Below, one piece after another: positions 1-6,568 of a DNA stretch of 7,381 bases. The number at the start of each line of letters is the position of its first letter. The first letter of the stretch is position 1. The notes below the pieces were generated by a model. It was not told the origin of the DNA, made no database searches, and saw only the letters and a program-made list of their open reading frames with translations. The translations under genes and the position numbers were made by a program. Origin of the DNA: Halieaceae bacterium (GTDB taxonomy: Bacteria; Pseudomonadota; Gammaproteobacteria; Pseudomonadales; Halieaceae); NCBI GenBank assembly GCA_011523115.1, contig WTHO01000273.1, positions 1-7,381 on the forward strand, given 5' to 3'.

Positions 1-25
1 CAACGACAGGGCGCGCCTTCCCCGA

Positions 26-70
26 ATCACTCGGAGTGATCAGAGTCAGCCGGCCCAATCAGCATGACTC
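26..70. repeat. Two adjacent inverted repeats downstream of the isomerase gene
   Basis: Bases 26-40 are a perfect inverted repeat (ATCACTC, one central base, GAGTGAT). Bases 43-48 (GAGTCA) pair with 65-70 (TGACTC), and the stem extends by two pairs past a bulged base. Both lie just downstream of the stop codon of the minus-strand operon. They could form RNA hairpins that end or protect the transcript, or one could be a protein-binding palindrome. No run of T follows on either strand, so a standard intrinsic terminator is not shown. The rest of 1-95 holds no gene that can be called. Short plus-strand frames run in from the left edge but are too short to judge. Confidence 0.45.
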
Positions 71-95
71 GGACAGAATCGCCAGGGCAGGATCA

Positions 96-503
96 CTAGG
101 CGCTCTTCAAGGCCTGCATATTCTCCGGCCCCCAGTAAGCGCGCATCGCAACGACCTCACCCGCCTCGTTACAGCTAAAAATATCGATGATGTCGATACA
201 CATGGCGTTGGGTGATTCCCCGACGGTAATGACGAAGGCAAACGCTATGTCGAGCCCGGCAATCCTCGGCGGGCCGATTCGCTCGGCGGCCGTCACGGAG
301 TCGCAGGCAATTTGGTAAAACGCCCGTAAAGCATCGCGCCCCTGCATGACTTCACTGCCCACCGGATCTTCAACGGTGGCGTTTTCAGAAAACAGTGACA
401 CCACCGCGTCGAGATCTCCTGAGACCAACCCCGCAAGGTAGGCGTCGCACAGTCTCGCGGCGTCGTCCGGCGCGACGGTCGCAGTAGCGCCCGGCGCACT
501 CAT
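96..503 (-). CDS. ksi: Steroid delta-isomerase (ketosteroid isomerase, NTF2/SnoaL fold)
   Basis: This 135-residue protein, close to the usual ~125-131 residues, matches bacterial delta-5-3-ketosteroid isomerase along most of its length. These enzymes move the C5-C6 double bond to C4-C5 in 3-ketosteroids, in the cytoplasm as a dimer. Aligned from memory to the Comamonas testosteroni enzyme, the catalytic set is present: Tyr22 (Tyr14), Asp46 in VEDPVGS (general base Asp38) and Asp107 in IIDIF (Asp99). Tyr63 matches the supporting Tyr55. The spacings Tyr-to-GDLD and Asp-to-AGEVV also agree. The N-terminus is about 8 residues longer. The start ATG overlaps the TGA of the upstream Rieske gene (ATGA, bases 500-503) and has no clear Shine-Dalgarno of its own, so translational coupling is likely. 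Many SnoaL-like proteins are not isomerases, but the retained active site favours true isomerase activity. The exact substrate is inferred. Confidence 0.85.
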   Translation of the reverse strand: MSAPGATATVAPDDAARLCDAYLAGLVSGDLDAVVSLFSENATVEDPVGSEVMQGRDALRAFYQIACDSVTAAERIGPPRIAGLDIAFAFVITVGESPNAMCIDIIDIFSCNEAGEVVAMRAYWGPENMQALKSA

Positions 504-1591
504 ATCGGTAAACCATCGTCTATGGCATGCTCACGATCCGCTGGCGTCTCCACCCCGGGCACGTGGTAGATACCGTTCAGCGGAGCGACCCGCTCAGCCG
601 CCTCAGTCCGGTCTTCGTAGAACTGGCCATACCAACTGCGACCCACTTTAAAAGGTCCGTCAGTCTTCAAGGCCATGATTTTTAGCGCCGGGCGCTTGTG
701 ACGCCAAATCTGAAAGTCTGTCGCAAAGGCTTCCAGCGCTCCCGCCTGCGTTTGACGGGCTATTTCTCGATCCTCATCGGTAATTGTCTCGCCCTGCGCC
801 CGGACCAAACAGCCGTGCCAGGCCTTGATCCGACCATCTTCGACCGGTGTGTTGGCGATTAACTCAAACTGCGCGGTGTCACCCCACACCTGCTTGGAAA
901 GCAAAATACCTGGCCCCGTGTACCAGGTGGTGGTGTACAACATCACGCCACCGTAGAGCTGCATCGGGCCCCCTTGGCGCTGAATATAGACGTGGTCACG
1001 CACCTCGTTCTCGAAGTACTGGCAGGGTGCGCCATGAGTCGGCCCGAGATGTCGAATATCCGACATGTTATCGAGCACTTCCTGAGGATGAATATCGAGC
1101 TCACCGAGGTGATCGAGGTCCCAGTGAATCCAGCGCGGATCCTCCCACTGCTCAAGCGACGGTGCAGGATAGTCGGGCTCGCCTCCCTCCTCGTCGAACC
1201 ACGCCATGATGCAACCCATGGTATCGACCACTGGATAGGACCTGATGGACGCAGACTTCGGGCACGGTCCATCGTGATACGGAATGTCGTCAACTTCGCC
1301 CTGCGGGTTATAACGCCAGCCATGATACGGGCAGCGGATCGAATCTCCTTCAATCTGCTCGCCATTGCGCACGATCATCGCTGAATCGCTGGCGGCGAGA
1401 TGGGTCCCCATGTGACCGCAGTAGGCATCCAGCAATACCGGGGCGCCACTCTGCCCTCGATACAGAGCGAGATCGCGGCCAAAAAAACGCACCGCGCGAG
1501 GTCCCTGGTTCAGCTCGGCGCTCTCTGCAACAACGAACCAGCCCCGCGGGAAGGTGTGCGGCCCCAGTCCATAATCACTCGCTACTGCCAT
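500..1591 (-). CDS. Rieske [2Fe-2S] non-haem iron oxygenase, KshA-like (3-ketosteroid 9-alpha-hydroxylase type)
   Basis: This 363-residue protein is the oxygenase subunit of a Rieske monooxygenase. The N-terminal Rieske domain carries C58-G-H60 and C87-P-Y-H90 as cluster ligands. The catalytic domain has DNMSDIRHLGPTH, giving His181 and His186 as mononuclear iron ligands, and Asp292 in FATDFQIW is the likely third. The D-x2-IW-x-HK stretch and the later DGPF...WYGQFYED stretch resemble KshA, which hydroxylates C9 of 3-ketosteroids to trigger ring-B opening. It would need a separate reductase (KshB type), not present here. The 26 residues between the two Rieske motifs exceed the 16 recalled for mycobacterial KshA, so it belongs to a different subgroup and regiospecificity is uncertain. 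AGGGGAG lies 6 bases before the ATG. It follows the crotonase gene by 24 bases and overlaps the isomerase gene by 4, which points to a steroid substrate. Confidence 0.85.
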   Translation of the reverse strand: MAVASDYGLGPHTFPRGWFVVAESAELNQGPRAVRFFGRDLALYRGQSGAPVLLDAYCGHMGTHLAASDSAMIVRNGEQIEGDSIRCPYHGWRYNPQGEVDDIPYHDGPCPKSASIRSYPVVDTMGCIMAWFDEEGGEPDYPAPSLEQWEDPRWIHWDLDHLGELDIHPQEVLDNMSDIRHLGPTHGAPCQYFENEVRDHVYIQRQGGPMQLYGGVMLYTTTWYTGPGILLSKQVWGDTAQFELIANTPVEDGRIKAWHGCLVRAQGETITDEDREIARQTQAGALEAFATDFQIWRHKRPALKIMALKTDGPFKVGRSWYGQFYEDRTEAAERVAPLNGIYHVPGVETPADREHAIDDGLPI

Positions 1592-1615
1592 AACGGACTC
1601 CCCTTTTGCTGCTCA

Positions 1616-2368
1616 CTACTCATTGAAGTCGGCATCCCGCTTCTCATTAAAGGCGTTCCGCGCTTCCTGTGAATCCTCGTGCATGTAGGCCTCGAGCGTC
1701 AGTCCCTGCTCGCGCCGGTATTTTTCTTCGAGGTTGCCATCCTCGATGGCATTGAGCCCCTCTTTGGCCAGAGAAATCATCTTCGGACTCTTGGTGGCAA
1801 TCGTCTGGGCAATCGCCATGGCGGCCGGCACCAGTTCGTCGCGTGGGACTACTTTTTCAACCGCGCCCAATCGCCACGCCTCGGCGGCGTCGATGAATTC
1901 GCCGGTAAAATACATATGTCGAACCTTCTGCACCGGGAAGAGCCGCTGCAAGTGGGCACCTCCCCCCATCGCACCGCGATCTACTTCGGGCACACCAAAC
2001 GTCGCGCATTCGGAGGCAACGAGTATGTCGGCAGCCCCTGCCATGCCGATTCCGCCACCCAGCACAAAACCGTGGATCGCGAGAATGACGGGCTTGGGAT
2101 TTCGGTGTATCGCTTCAAAGGTGTCGTAGTTGCCCTTGTTGACCGGCACAATTTTGGCCGGCTCAGCGCCCAGTTCCTTGATATCGACACCCGCACAAAA
2201 CCCTTTGCCTTCTGCGCTGATCACGATCACGCGAACCGCATCCTGTTCACCGAGGTCTTTGATCTCTGCAGCGATACCCGCCCACTCCGCGCTGTTGAAC
2301 GCATTCACCGGCGGCTTGTTCAGGACCAGATGGGCGATGCCCTCGTGAATGTCACTGTGAAACGCCAT
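1616..2368 (-). CDS. echA20: Enoyl-CoA hydratase/isomerase (crotonase) family protein, EchA20/ScdN-like ring-opening hydrolase
   Basis: This is a 250-residue crotonase counted from the ATG at 2366-2368. The frame extends two codons upstream to a TTG at 2372-2374, but AGAGGA (2376-2381) lies 7 bases before the ATG and only 1 before the TTG, so the ATG is preferred. Oxyanion-hole segments are FCAGVDIKE (57-65) and GFVLGGGIG (100-108). The first catalytic Glu of classical hydratases (Glu144 in rat) is replaced by Gly108, while the second is kept as Glu128 in VPEVDRGAMGG. That pattern, with GVDIKE, ATFGVPEVDRGA and a YRREQG tail motif, matches recalled M. tuberculosis EchA20 (ScdN in Comamonas), which hydrolyses a ring of the steroid C/D-ring CoA thioester instead of hydrating an enoyl-CoA. 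It follows the IpdC-like gene by 12 bases, a pairing also seen in the mycobacterial KstR2 region. The orthology call is from memory, without alignment. Confidence 0.8.
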   Translation of the reverse strand: MAFHSDIHEGIAHLVLNKPPVNAFNSAEWAGIAAEIKDLGEQDAVRVIVISAEGKGFCAGVDIKELGAEPAKIVPVNKGNYDTFEAIHRNPKPVILAIHGFVLGGGIGMAGAADILVASECATFGVPEVDRGAMGGGAHLQRLFPVQKVRHMYFTGEFIDAAEAWRLGAVEKVVPRDELVPAAMAIAQTIATKSPKMISLAKEGLNAIEDGNLEEKYRREQGLTLEAYMHEDSQEARNAFNEKRDADFNE

Positions 2369-2375
2369 CTTCAAT

Positions 2376-2381
2376 TCCTCT
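2376..2381 (-). promoter_or_regulatory. Ribosome binding site that fixes the crotonase start
   Basis: AGAGGA on the minus strand sits 7 bases before the ATG at 2366-2368 and overlaps the last base of the TAA stop of the upstream IpdC-like gene (2381-2383). It decides between the ATG and a TTG two codons upstream, and the tight packing implies coupled translation. Confidence 0.7.
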
Positions 2382-3490
2382 TAATCCGACTGGTCACCGG
2401 TCGCGGCAGAGGCTACGGAACCAGCGCTATCAGTGCCGTCGCCTCGAAGTCCGTGTAGACGCGCCATAGCGGCACCCGCCTCCTCCATCAGCTGCTCCAT
2501 GAGCTCTGATACCGCCGGCAGATTATCGATTAACCCAGCAACCTGTCCGGAGGGCAGGATGCCAGTCTCAGGCCGCCCGTGCACCACCGCCTCCTGTATG
2601 AGCATGGGTGCATTCGCGGACATCAGGGTGGTCGCCAATGAGTCATCACCGGCCCGGTACATGCGCCAGCCAGATTTCAACAGGGCCCAGGGCGAATCGC
2701 CGGTTTGTTTGGAGAAGGCAAAAGCATTTTTGATCGCGGTAAGGAGCAACCCGACAGAGGATGCCGACATCAACGACTTCAACTGCGGATTCAGCACCAT
2801 GCGCTGCGGCAGGCCGTCCAAAGCCGCGCTGACAATAATTTGTTCCGGTACCGCGTTGAGATACTGGGCCTTGGTGTGCTCAGGCACCGGCGACTCCCGG
2901 GTCAACAAAAAGCGCGTACCCATCGCAATACCGTCGGCGCCAAGACTCAACGCGGCGACCAGACCAGCGCCATTACGAAAACCCCCAGCAGCCGCCAGCG
3001 GCACTGTCACGGCGTCTCGCACCTGCGGCAGCAAAATGGACGTCGCCACCTGTCCGGTGTGCCCGCCGCCCTCGCTACCCTGTACGACAAGTGCGTCCGC
3101 ACCCAGCTCCACCGCTTTCACTGCATGTTTCAAGGCACCCACCGTCGGGATACACACAATGCCCGCGGCCTTGAAGCGCGCGATGGTGGCGGCGTCCGGC
3201 GAGCGGCTGTAACTCACCGCCCGAACCTGTTCTGCAATACAGATGTCGACAATCTGCCGGGCGTGGGGAACATACATATGGAAGTTCACGCCAAAGGGCG
3301 CTTCGGTCTGCGCCCGGATGGCACTGATGCCCGCTTCGACCTCAGCCGGACTCATCACCGCGCCCGCCAAAAATCCGAATCCGCCGGCACGACCGGTCGC
3401 CGCCACCAGGTTGGCGTCGGCAATCCAGCCCATCGCTGTCTGAATCACGGGGTACTGGCTTCCCAGTAGGGTGGTAAGACGGGTCTCCAT
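2381..3490 (-). CDS. ipdC: NMO/2-nitropropane dioxygenase family FMN protein, IpdC-like steroid ring-degradation oxidoreductase
   Basis: This 369-residue TIM-barrel flavoprotein would be annotated by family as nitronate monooxygenase. Visible family signatures are QTAMGW (17-22), the phosphate/flavin-binding QGSEGGGHTG (137-146), AAAGGFRNG (166-174) and GIAMGTRFLLTRES (187-200). The distal part (SANAPML...GILPSGQVAG...DNLP) resembles recalled M. tuberculosis IpdC (Rv3553), a flavin oxidoreductase needed for steroid C/D-ring breakdown, better than true nitronate monooxygenases. Length fits (~355 in IpdC), with the last ~20 residues a Ser/Ala/Gly-rich tail of no known role. It is the first gene of the minus-strand operon, directly before the EchA20-like gene. 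The start ATG fits the family N-terminus, though no good Shine-Dalgarno precedes it. The alternative is a generic NMO-family enzyme of unknown substrate. The CoA transferase genes ipdA and ipdB, usual neighbours in mycobacteria, are not in view. Confidence 0.8.
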   Translation of the reverse strand: METRLTTLLGSQYPVIQTAMGWIADANLVAATGRAGGFGFLAGAVMSPAEVEAGISAIRAQTEAPFGVNFHMYVPHARQIVDICIAEQVRAVSYSRSPDAATIARFKAAGIVCIPTVGALKHAVKAVELGADALVVQGSEGGGHTGQVATSILLPQVRDAVTVPLAAAGGFRNGAGLVAALSLGADGIAMGTRFLLTRESPVPEHTKAQYLNAVPEQIIVSAALDGLPQRMVLNPQLKSLMSASSVGLLLTAIKNAFAFSKQTGDSPWALLKSGWRMYRAGDDSLATTLMSANAPMLIQEAVVHGRPETGILPSGQVAGLIDNLPAVSELMEQLMEEAGAAMARLHGLRGDGTDSAGSVASAATGDQSD

Positions 3491-3664
3491 CGCAGGTAGC
3501 GCCGTACCTTTGCAGTCAGTTGTGCGTCATTATGGAGTCACGCCTCAAAGGGTCAACGCACGGGGTGGGGGCACCATAGCCCGAAGAGACTATGACGCAA
3601 GCCTGCTCAGCGCCCATCATGCAGGCCTGACACACACTGCCCGTAACTGAAGCTTCTGCGCAAC
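3491..3664. promoter_or_regulatory. Divergent intergenic control region
   Basis: These 174 bases separate the two operons and must carry both promoters. TGCGTCAT at 3523-3530 is repeated in inverted orientation as ATGACGCA at 3592-3599. On the minus strand the element directly abuts a good -10 (CATAATGACGCA), and on the plus strand it abuts a weaker -10-like GACTAT (3588-3593). GCCTGC at 3601-3606 pairs with GCAGGC at 3621-3626 and could form a hairpin in the leader of the synthetase mRNA. CAGGCCTG at 3622-3629 is a perfect 8-base palindrome. No convincing plus-strand -35 box was found. No match to the KstR2-type CAAG-nn-CTTG operator was seen. Confidence 0.55.
3529..3556 (-). promoter_or_regulatory. 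Predicted sigma-70 promoter of the IpdC-EchA20-Rieske-isomerase operon
   Basis: On the minus strand TTGACC (3551-3556) forms the -35 box and CATAAT (3529-3534) the -10 box, with a 16-base spacer. Each differs from consensus at one position. Transcription would start near 3522, giving a leader of about 30 bases before the ATG at 3490. The -10 runs into the TGCGTCAT element at 3523-3530, so a protein bound there could block the promoter. This is a pattern call only. Confidence 0.6.
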
Positions 3665-5335
3665 ATGAGCGAATTCACTGCCGCACACCACGCCGCTATC
3701 GCACAGCTGACCGGACCCGGTGCGCCGTTCGAGGTGATTGAGGCCACGCGCGATGGCTACGCGGTCAAATCTTACCGCAATGCCGAGCCCAATCTCTGCG
3801 CAGTCATGGCCCCCGGTCGACAGTTTGGCGACGCGCTCTTCATCGAATATCTGGACCAGGCGTGGACCTTTGCGCAATTCTTTGACGCGGTCGACGCGCT
3901 TGCTGGCTACCTGCAACAGTCCTGCGGCATTGCGGGGGGTGATCGGATTGCGATTGCCATGCGCAACCGTCCGGAATGGCTGATCGCCTTTGTCGCCATC
4001 ATGGAGTGCGGTGGCGTGGCGGTGCCGCTTAATAGCTGGGGCAAGGCCGCCGAGCTGCAGCAAGGGCTGGAAGACAGTGCCGCACAGTTGGTGATCGTTG
4101 ACGAAGCCCGTTTCGGCTTCATCCGAGAAACCGGCTTAAGTGTGACCACACTGCTGGTCGATGCTGCACAGGCGGGGCTTGCCGACCACGACTGGTCGGT
4201 CGCCCTCGGCGCGGATATGCAGCACACGCCGGTTGCGGCAGCGCCCGACGACCCCGCCATCCTGCTATTCACCTCGGGCACAGCAGGACGACCCAAAGGC
4301 GCTCTGTTCACTCATGCCAACGCTTGCCAGTCGCTGATGAATATTGAGCTGATTGGTGCCGCGACCTACATGACCAATACCGATGCGATGAATCGACAAA
4401 TGGGCTCAGGCATTCCTGCCAAAACCCTGCTGGCGGTCCCGCTGTTCCATATCAGCGGTCTGTTCTCACAGTTCATTATCAACCTTCGGCACGGCCGGGG
4501 GCTGTATTTGATGTACAAGTGGGATGCGGACGAGGCGCTCAGGCTGGTGCGCGACTCAGGCATTACCGTGCTCATGGGGGCGCCCACCATGCTGCTCGAT
4601 TTATTGAATCGCGAGGATGCCCTCAGCAGTGACTTTACCGCCATTGCCAATATCAGCGCGGGGGGCGCCGATACGCCGCCGCTGCTACATGATCTGTATC
4701 GGCAAAAGACACCCGACGGGCTGGCTGGCGCCGGCTGGGGCCTCACCGAGAGCGGCGGCACAGGCGCTGCATTTACCGGCCATTACGCACACGAGCGACC
4801 GGGCACATCGGGCTTTCCGAGCCCCATCATGGAATTCCGATTCTGCGACGAGCACGGCTCAGCGGTTGCTGAGGGCACGCCCGGGGAGATGTGGGTACGC
4901 TCCGGCGCCACCATCAGCGGGTATGTGTCAGGCGCCCACGAATCGATGTTTGAGGACGGCTGGCTGGAGACGGGGGATATTGGCTACATCGATGAGGAGG
5001 GATTGCTTCACATTTGTGGTCGCGCCAAGGACATGGTGTTGAGAGGTGGCGAGAACATCTACCCCAGCGAGGTCGAGGCAATGCTGCTTGAGCACCCCGA
5101 CTGCGAGGAGGTCGCCGTGGTGGCCCTGCCCGACAGCGCCCTCGGCGAGGTGCCTGGCGCCGTCATTCGCACCACTCTCGATTGCGCGCTCACAGCCGAT
5201 GACTGGCAAGCCTGGTGTGCTGAACGCATGGCGGCCTACAAGATACCGGCGCAATGGCGCTTTACAGACAGCGCCTTACCGCGCAACGCGGTCAACAAGC
5301 TGTTGAAGCAGGCGATTCGCGATGAATTCTTCTGA
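3665..5335 (+). CDS. ATP-dependent acyl-CoA synthetase (AMP-forming ligase, FadD-like)
   Basis: This 556-residue enzyme of the adenylate-forming ANL superfamily activates a carboxylate as acyl-AMP and then as acyl-CoA. All core motifs are intact: the P-loop FTSGTAGRPKG (202-212), GWGLTE (357-362), the TGD aspartate (Asp438), the hinge GRAKDMVLRGGENIYP (452-467), and the C-terminal catalytic lysine Lys545 in PRNAVNKLLK. Asn replaces the usual Gly before that lysine. A run at about 234-250 with TNTDAMNRQMG sits where the acyl pocket varies. Given the neighbours, the substrate is probably a steroid acid: a C17 side chain, a bile acid, or the propionate of the indanedione core handled by FadD3. 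The sequence alone does not choose. The ATG at 3665 has only a weak GAAG 12 bases upstream. It leads the plus-strand operon, with the dehydrogenase genes starting 33 bases after its stop. Confidence 0.88.
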   Translation: MSEFTAAHHAAIAQLTGPGAPFEVIEATRDGYAVKSYRNAEPNLCAVMAPGRQFGDALFIEYLDQAWTFAQFFDAVDALAGYLQQSCGIAGGDRIAIAMRNRPEWLIAFVAIMECGGVAVPLNSWGKAAELQQGLEDSAAQLVIVDEARFGFIRETGLSVTTLLVDAAQAGLADHDWSVALGADMQHTPVAAAPDDPAILLFTSGTAGRPKGALFTHANACQSLMNIELIGAATYMTNTDAMNRQMGSGIPAKTLLAVPLFHISGLFSQFIINLRHGRGLYLMYKWDADEALRLVRDSGITVLMGAPTMLLDLLNREDALSSDFTAIANISAGGADTPPLLHDLYRQKTPDGLAGAGWGLTESGGTGAAFTGHYAHERPGTSGFPSPIMEFRFCDEHGSAVAEGTPGEMWVRSGATISGYVSGAHESMFEDGWLETGDIGYIDEEGLLHICGRAKDMVLRGGENIYPSEVEAMLLEHPDCEEVAVVALPDSALGEVPGAVIRTTLDCALTADDWQAWCAERMAAYKIPAQWRFTDSALPRNAVNKLLKQAIRDEFF

Positions 5336-5368
5336 TGGCCCTTACCGTAAACCAGAGTCGGTCGTGAT

Positions 5369-5992
5369 ATGAGCGATATCGATACCTTCCGTCAGGACGT
5401 CCGTGAATGGCTCGAAGCTCACTGCCCCATCTCGCAGCGCCAGCCCATTGTGCGTGAAGAACAGATTTGGGCGGGATCCCAGTCGCGCTTCCCCTCTGAC
5501 GATGCACGTCAATGGTTCGAAGCCATGCGAGACAAAGGCTGGACGGCACCAACCTGGCCCACCGAATACGGCGGTGGCGGGCTGACCGCAGATGAGGCGC
5601 GGGTGCTGGAGCAGGAGATGGCCCGACTGAAATGCCGCCCGGCGCTCTACGATATGGGGCTGTGGATGCTGGGGCCCGCCCTGCTGACCTACGGCTCACC
5701 CGAGCAAAAGGCGCTTCACATACCGCGCATCGTCCGTGGAGAAGTCCGATGGGCCCAGGGATATTCGGAGCCCGGTGCGGGCTCTGACCTCGCCAGTCTC
5801 TCGACACGTGCTGAAGACAAGGATGACCACTTTGTCGTCTCGGGCACCAAGATCTGGACGACGCGGGCCGACGTCGCGGACTGGATCTTCTGCCTGGTCC
5901 GCACTGACCCCCACGCCGCAAAGCGCGACGGCATCAGCTTTCTCTCATCGACATGGCGAGCGAGGGTGTCTCAACGCGACCTATCCCGCTGA
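5369..5992 (+). pseudogene. Acyl-CoA dehydrogenase, catalytic-type subunit: N-terminal part, frameshifted
   Basis: The first 192 residues are the N-terminal helical and middle beta domains of an acyl-CoA dehydrogenase. They show PTWPTEYGGGGL (61-72), the FAD-loop signature WAQGYSEPGAGSDLASL (128-144) and GTKIWTTRADVADW (159-172). After Phe191-Leu192 the frame is lost, and the last ~15 codons to the stop at 5990-5992 are unrelated. The reading continues one frame over in the neighbouring entry ending at 6555. Restoring one base would give a single protein of about 395 residues, the normal family size. The enzyme would oxidise an acyl-CoA (2,3-dehydrogenation) using FAD and pass electrons to ETF. 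In this context the substrate would be a steroid-derived CoA ester made by the synthetase upstream. The ATG at 5369 has only a weak ribosome binding site. Whether the break is real or a sequencing error is undecided. Confidence 0.85.
5945..5946 (+). other. One-base deletion causing the dehydrogenase frameshift
   Basis: In the run TTTCTCTCATCGACATGG the upstream frame reads Phe-Leu (5939-5944) and the downstream frame resumes at Ile-Asp-Met (5947-5955). Only two bases (TC, 5945-5946) stand where a codon is needed. Family members read F-L-L-I-D-M here, so CTCCTCATC appears to have become CTCTCATC by loss of one C in a short CT repeat. Such repeats are prone to both slippage mutation and sequencing or assembly error. 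Confidence 0.85.
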
Positions 5993-6555
5993 TCAGCGGC
6001 GAGTCCGAGTTTTGCCAGACCTTCTTTGACGAGGTCCGCGTGCCGCGAGAAAACCTCGTTGGCGAATTGAACGGTGGCTGGCAAGTCGCCAAGGAATTGC
6101 TGAAGCACGAGCGCAAGCTCATGGCGACCATGGAGTCCATCACCGAAAAGGTCGATGTAGGCCTGATCGAGTTAGCCAAATCGCGCCTCGCGCTCTCAGA
6201 GGATGGCCGGATTATGGACGGAGACTTGCGTTCGAGGATCACGAATCACCTGATGCATGCGGACGCACTCGACCATCTCAACGAAACCCTCTTTCGGGGA
6301 ATGAAAGCGGGACAGCTCGACCCTGCCCTGCCCCTTACCCTGAAGTACATCGGTACCACTGAACAACAGCGAAAAGACGAGCTCATGCTGGAAATACTGG
6401 GCGCCGATGGCCTGGCCATGGCGGAGAGCGACTCGCCCGAGCTTGAGCGCATGGTGCGCAACTGGGCCTATAACAAGGCACACACCATTGCCGGTGGCAC
6501 ATCGGAGATACAGCTCAACATCATCGCCCGGCGCGGCCTCGGATTGCCGGAGTAG
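5953..6555 (+). pseudogene. Acyl-CoA dehydrogenase, catalytic-type subunit: C-terminal part after the frameshift
   Basis: This frame carries the end of the middle domain (from IDMASEGVSTRPI; true continuity begins at 5945-5947, the ATG at 5953 is just an internal Met) and the C-terminal helical domain. In the restored ~395-residue numbering Glu248 in LLKHERKLMA aligns with the catalytic Glu254 of isovaleryl-CoA dehydrogenase. The alternative MCAD-type position (Glu376 in YEGT) is Gly here, in IAGGTSEIQ. So the base would come from helix G, as recalled for the steroid ChsE4 subunit. The ending IIARRGLGLPE is typical of the family. There is no ribosome binding site before 5953, so this half is unlikely to be made alone. 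No extra stop or disruption lies within it, so the break is very recent or an artefact. The next gene starts 13 bases after the stop. Confidence 0.85.
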
Positions 6556-6568
6556 GAAGCCGCAGATC

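Noticed and set aside
974..1384. Plus-strand frame of 136 codons
   Set aside because: It is a shadow of the Rieske gene with no domain signature.
2366..2374. TTG start two codons upstream for the crotonase
   Set aside because: Only one base would separate it from the Shine-Dalgarno, while the ATG at 2366-2368 has a 7-base spacing.
1679..2458. Open frame of 259 codons on the plus strand
   Set aside because: It lies antisense across the crotonase gene, resembles no family, and long opposite-strand frames are expected in GC-rich coding DNA.
2433..3469. Two overlapping long plus-strand frames (2433-3212 and 2705-3469)
   Set aside because: Both are antisense to the IpdC-like gene, whose family motifs are clear. 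Neither frame shows a recognisable domain.
3597..3608. CAAG-containing sequence considered as a KstR2-type operator
   Set aside because: The second half-site CTTG is not present at the right spacing.
3617..4761. Minus-strand frames opposite the synthetase (3617-4063, 3907-4311, 4366-4761)
   Set aside because: The synthetase carries every expected motif on the plus strand, and these frames have no family features.
5335..5367. Ten-codon frame between the synthetase stop (TGATG overlap) and the dehydrogenase start
   Set aside because: It has no ribosome binding site of its own and no known counterpart, and such short frames arise by chance.
5292..5921. Minus-strand frame of 209 codons opposite the first dehydrogenase
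   Set aside because: It is Arg/Ser/Pro-rich shadow composition without recognisable motifs.
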